A stretch of 7,419 bases of DNA, taken from Bacteroidales bacterium UBA3868. GTDB lineage: Bacteria; Bacteroidota; Bacteroidia; Bacteroidales; WCHB1-69. A model generated the notes under the pieces. It did no database searches and had not been told where the DNA came from. It saw only the letters and a program-made list of their open reading frames with translations. Below, piece by piece: positions 5,087 through 7,419 of the stretch; within the stretch, counting starts at the first letter, position 1, and each line of letters begins with the position of its first letter. The translations under genes were made by a program, and so were the position numbers. The DNA lies in NCBI GenBank assembly GCA_002392325.1, contig DGGS01000185.1, forward strand, positions 1 to 7,419. The letters are read 5' to 3'.

Positions 5087-7419
5087 TTACTGGAACGCAT
5101 TCTCGCTCAAACCGTCGCCGCTGACAGCCAGACGCGACATGTATGACGGGGCCTCTTTGCCCAAATATTTGTCAACATAAATCTTTGCCAAATACTGTCC
5201 CAGCATGAAGCCGTGTCCACGCATACCAACCAACAGGCCGTGCTCCGGATCCACGATGTAACGCGGTTCTGTGTAATAACCCGCCCAGGTGGCTTGGAAA
5301 CTGACATTCTTCAACTGCGGAATCCAGTCGATGAACATCTCGGCGCACACCTGCAGGAAGTCTTGCGTATTGTATTTCAACTCTTTGCCTGCCTGCAACT
5401 GCTCAGTCGCGGGCGAAGCGCACCCGATAATCTGGCCGGTTTCGGCAAACTGTTGGCCATACACGGCGGAAAATCCTTTGTACTTACGGCGGTCAATCAG
5501 CATATCCAACGAATCGCCATCCTTACCTAACATCGGCAGACGATGGGTGATAAATGCCTGGTGCTTAATTGGATACAAACCGAGATACATACCCAATTGC
5601 TCGGCAAACTTGTTGGCACTCGGTCCTAACGAGTTCACAAAATGCTCGCAGTGGTACTCCACATATTCTTTGTCATGCGTAAACACCAGCGCCATAAAGC
5701 CCTTGGCGGTCTTCTGCACTTCTATCAATCGCGTATCCTCCAGCAACACCCCGCCATGCTCAATGGCAATATTGCGGATATAGTTGATCGTGGGACCAGG
5801 TGTGGCCTGCCAGCAGGCATTGGTGATGCAGGCGGCCTGATATGTGTTCAAATTCGGGTTGAAATAGGGTGAGACCTCTTTCACAAAGTCCTTTTTGTCC
5901 ACCATGTAACCATCAGACCACTCCAGCGATTTTTCAAGTGCCTTGTAATTGGCCTCATCGTGTGCGAATCCCACATAGCGGGTGGGTTTGTAGTTGATAT
6001 TGGTCACTTTCTGGATGGATTCGAAGATAGCGCGGTTGTGTTCCGCAATGTCGGCGATCTCGGGCACCGAGAAACTGGGGCGTCCGCCGCCGATGCAGCG
6101 CCATGAGGAACCGCGTTCAGCGTTGCAAAGCACCACTTTCTTGCCTGCCTCCGCAAAATAACGGAACAGACCACTACCGGTGATGCCGCCACCGGCCACA
6201 AACACATCGCATTCCACTTTCTTGGTGGGTTTCCCGTTAACATTTGTCACAAACTCCGCCGGTTTTTCGCTCGGGCAAAGCTCGCCAATGTTGAGCTGGG
6301 AAGAGAGTGGGCCGCGCGGGGTGGCGTCGCCCACAACCTCCACGCCATGGCCTGCCAGCAGCAATTTCACACGCGGAATACAGCGTTTGCCACGGCACGG
6401 ACCCATACCGATACGGGTGATGTGCTTCAACTCGTCCACAGAAATTATCTTTTTGCCCTTCACGGCCGCCAAAATGGTTTCAATCTTGACATCGTCGCAG
6501 TGACAGACGAATGCGGGATCCTCTTCGTTCTGCCCAACTTCTTGCCAATTCAGCGGTTCGGGATATCTGTCTTTCAAGACGAAGCCAGTGATTTCCAGCA
6601 TGGCCTCGCCTTCCACATTCAGCGCTTTCACGCGGGCAACATTGGTCTTGTTTTCACCCTTTGTAATCTTCTCAATCACGCCTTCGCCCACTTTTTGGCC
6701 ATTATCATTCACGAGATATACCTCAGCATTTTCCTCTGCATCGTACTCAAACGGCAGGAACAACCAGTTTTTGGGTATGTTGTAACCAAACAGGGCCAGG
6801 CCAGGGCAGTGGTTCACGCACTTCATACAACCGATGCACTTGTTGTAATCGATTTGCGGCACCGTGTTGGTGGCAATCTTGGTGATAGCGCCTTGTGGGC
6901 AGGCAAAAGAGCACGGGTTACAAGCGAATCCGTACAAGCAATCGGCCATCACGAACGGTTTGTTCAGGCGCTCACCAGTCGGTCTGTTCGGTTTGTCGAG
7001 CACGCGCACCGGATGTTGTTGTGAATCCGCATAATCCTTGGTCACAGCCAGATAGTCGTCATAGTTGAAACGCACATTCATCGATTGGGCGATCTCCATG
7101 GCGGCTTGTTTGCCCCGGAGCACGGCGCAAGTGCCCTCGCCCACGCGCGTGGCGTCACCTACACCATATGTGTTGAGACCGAAGGTAACCTTGCCCTTTT
7201 CCAAAATCAGATTGTCGGGCTTCAAGCCGGTACAAATATTAATCAAGTCTATATCTTTGATAATCCGTTCTGTACCGGGCACAGGTTTGAAATTCTTGCA
7301 TTCCGCAATCACTGCGCCCACAACGCCGGTATGATCTTCATTAGGAATCGCTTTCAGCAACGTGTGAGAAGTGATGATTGGGATGCCCAATCTGCGCACA
7401 CGGTTGGCTTGCACGGGGA
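5087..7419 (-). CDS. Multi-cofactor FAD/iron-sulfur oxidoreductase (partial, N-terminus off right edge)
   Basis: This is the C-terminal part, about 777 residues, of a flavin and iron-sulfur dehydrogenase. Numbering here starts at the GTG codon at 7414-7412, an internal valine; the frame stays open to the window end. Order of parts: the end of a pyridine-nucleotide-disulfide-oxidoreductase fold with the FAD-binding GDATR (86-90); a ferredoxin-like segment with Cys159, 165, 168, 172 and Cys193, 196, 199, 203 for two [4Fe-4S] clusters; a BFD-type [2Fe-2S] domain with Cys304, 306, 340, 345; and a second FAD domain of the D-amino-acid-oxidase type starting with AGGGITGSG (407-415) and the ribose-binding acid at the end of LCNAE (429-433), with RGHGFMLG (732-739) near its end. 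The set matches the separate subunits of opine/HcnABC-like, sarcosine-oxidase-like or dye-linked proline dehydrogenases, here on one chain. The substrate is unknown; an amino or imino acid is likely by family. It ends in a strong terminator. Confidence 0.9.
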   Translation of the reverse strand, partial: PVQANRVRRLGIPIITSHTLLKAIPNEDHTGVVGAVIAECKNFKPVPGTERIIKDIDLINICTGLKPDNLILEKGKVTFGLNTYGVGDATRVGEGTCAVLRGKQAAMEIAQSMNVRFNYDDYLAVTKDYADSQQHPVRVLDKPNRPTGERLNKPFVMADCLYGFACNPCSFACPQGAITKIATNTVPQIDYNKCIGCMKCVNHCPGLALFGYNIPKNWLFLPFEYDAEENAEVYLVNDNGQKVGEGVIEKITKGENKTNVARVKALNVEGEAMLEITGFVLKDRYPEPLNWQEVGQNEEDPAFVCHCDDVKIETILAAVKGKKIISVDELKHITRIGMGPCRGKRCIPRVKLLLAGHGVEVVGDATPRGPLSSQLNIGELCPSEKPAEFVTNVNGKPTKKVECDVFVAGGGITGSGLFRYFAEAGKKVVLCNAERGSSWRCIGGGRPSFSVPEIADIAEHNRAIFESIQKVTNINYKPTRYVGFAHDEANYKALEKSLEWSDGYMVDKKDFVKEVSPYFNPNLNTYQAACITNACWQATPGPTINYIRNIAIEHGGVLLEDTRLIEVQKTAKGFMALVFTHDKEYVEYHCEHFVNSLGPSANKFAEQLGMYLGLYPIKHQAFITHRLPMLGKDGDSLDMLIDRRKYKGFSAVYGQQFAETGQIIGCASPATEQLQAGKELKYNTQDFLQVCAEMFIDWIPQLKNVSFQATWAGYYTEPRYIVDPEHGLLVGMRGHGFMLGQYLAKIYVDKYLGKEAPSYMSRLAVSGDGLSENAFQ

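Noticed and set aside
6347..7024. A 225-residue open frame on the plus strand opposite the flavoprotein gene.
   Set aside because: The minus strand encodes conserved cysteine motifs throughout this stretch; the opposite frame shows no family signature.
7412..7414. The GTG near the right edge as a true start of the flavoprotein.
   Set aside because: The frame remains open to the edge and the protein would begin in the middle of a FAD/NAD domain without its dinucleotide-binding motif; the gene is cut by the window.

Overview
The window looks like a chromosomal segment of a Bacteroidota bacterium, most likely an anaerobic member of the Bacteroidales. This is inferred from three things: the protein families present, promoters of the Bacteroides type (TTTG about 19 bases upstream of TAnnTTTG, with no clear Shine-Dalgarno sites), and a large iron-sulfur flavoprotein typical of anaerobes. 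It holds six protein genes. Five are on the minus strand and one, a transporter permease, is on the plus strand. I saw no tRNA, rRNA, CRISPR array, insertion sequence or phage gene.

Layout from left to right. Positions 1-815 (minus) carry the N-terminal 271 residues of a YchF/Obg-like ATPase, whose C-terminus lies off the left edge. Positions 816-974 have no gene but contain two small repeat structures: three successive mini-hairpins with C-GAA-G loops, and a degenerate 7-base tandem repeat that almost touches the next stop codon. Positions 975-1223 (minus) encode a small NifU-type iron-sulfur scaffold or carrier. Positions 1224-1335 form a divergent control region, with a promoter for each direction and a 6-9-6 inverted repeat (GGTACA/TGTACC) over the minus-strand promoter. 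Positions 1336-2361 (plus) encode a FecCD/BtuC-type permease without its usual ATPase and binding-protein partners nearby. It converges on the next unit with only 6 bases between stop codons.

Positions 4945 down to 2368 (minus) form a two-gene envelope-folding unit. The first gene is a secreted SurA-like protein with two parvulin domains. One base after its stop comes a GTG-initiated lipoprotein that resembles a SurA-type chaperone without a parvulin domain. Positions 4946-5086 hold that unit's promoter and, right beside it, a strong intrinsic terminator for the gene upstream. Positions 5087-7419 (minus) encode the C-terminal 777 or so residues of a multi-cofactor flavoprotein. In order it has the end of a pyridine-nucleotide-disulfide-oxidoreductase-type FAD domain, a two-cluster ferredoxin segment, a BFD-type [2Fe-2S] domain, and a second FAD domain of the D-amino-acid-oxidase type. 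Its N-terminus is off the right edge.

The genes are mostly housekeeping: translation-linked ATPase, iron-sulfur assembly, metal-chelate or cobalamin uptake, outer-membrane protein folding and redox metabolism. I did not find a clear undescribed system. The points most worth a second look are the YchF variant that lacks the redox cysteine, the repeat-rich gap at 816-974, the dyad in the divergent promoter region, and the single-chain flavin/iron-sulfur fusion.
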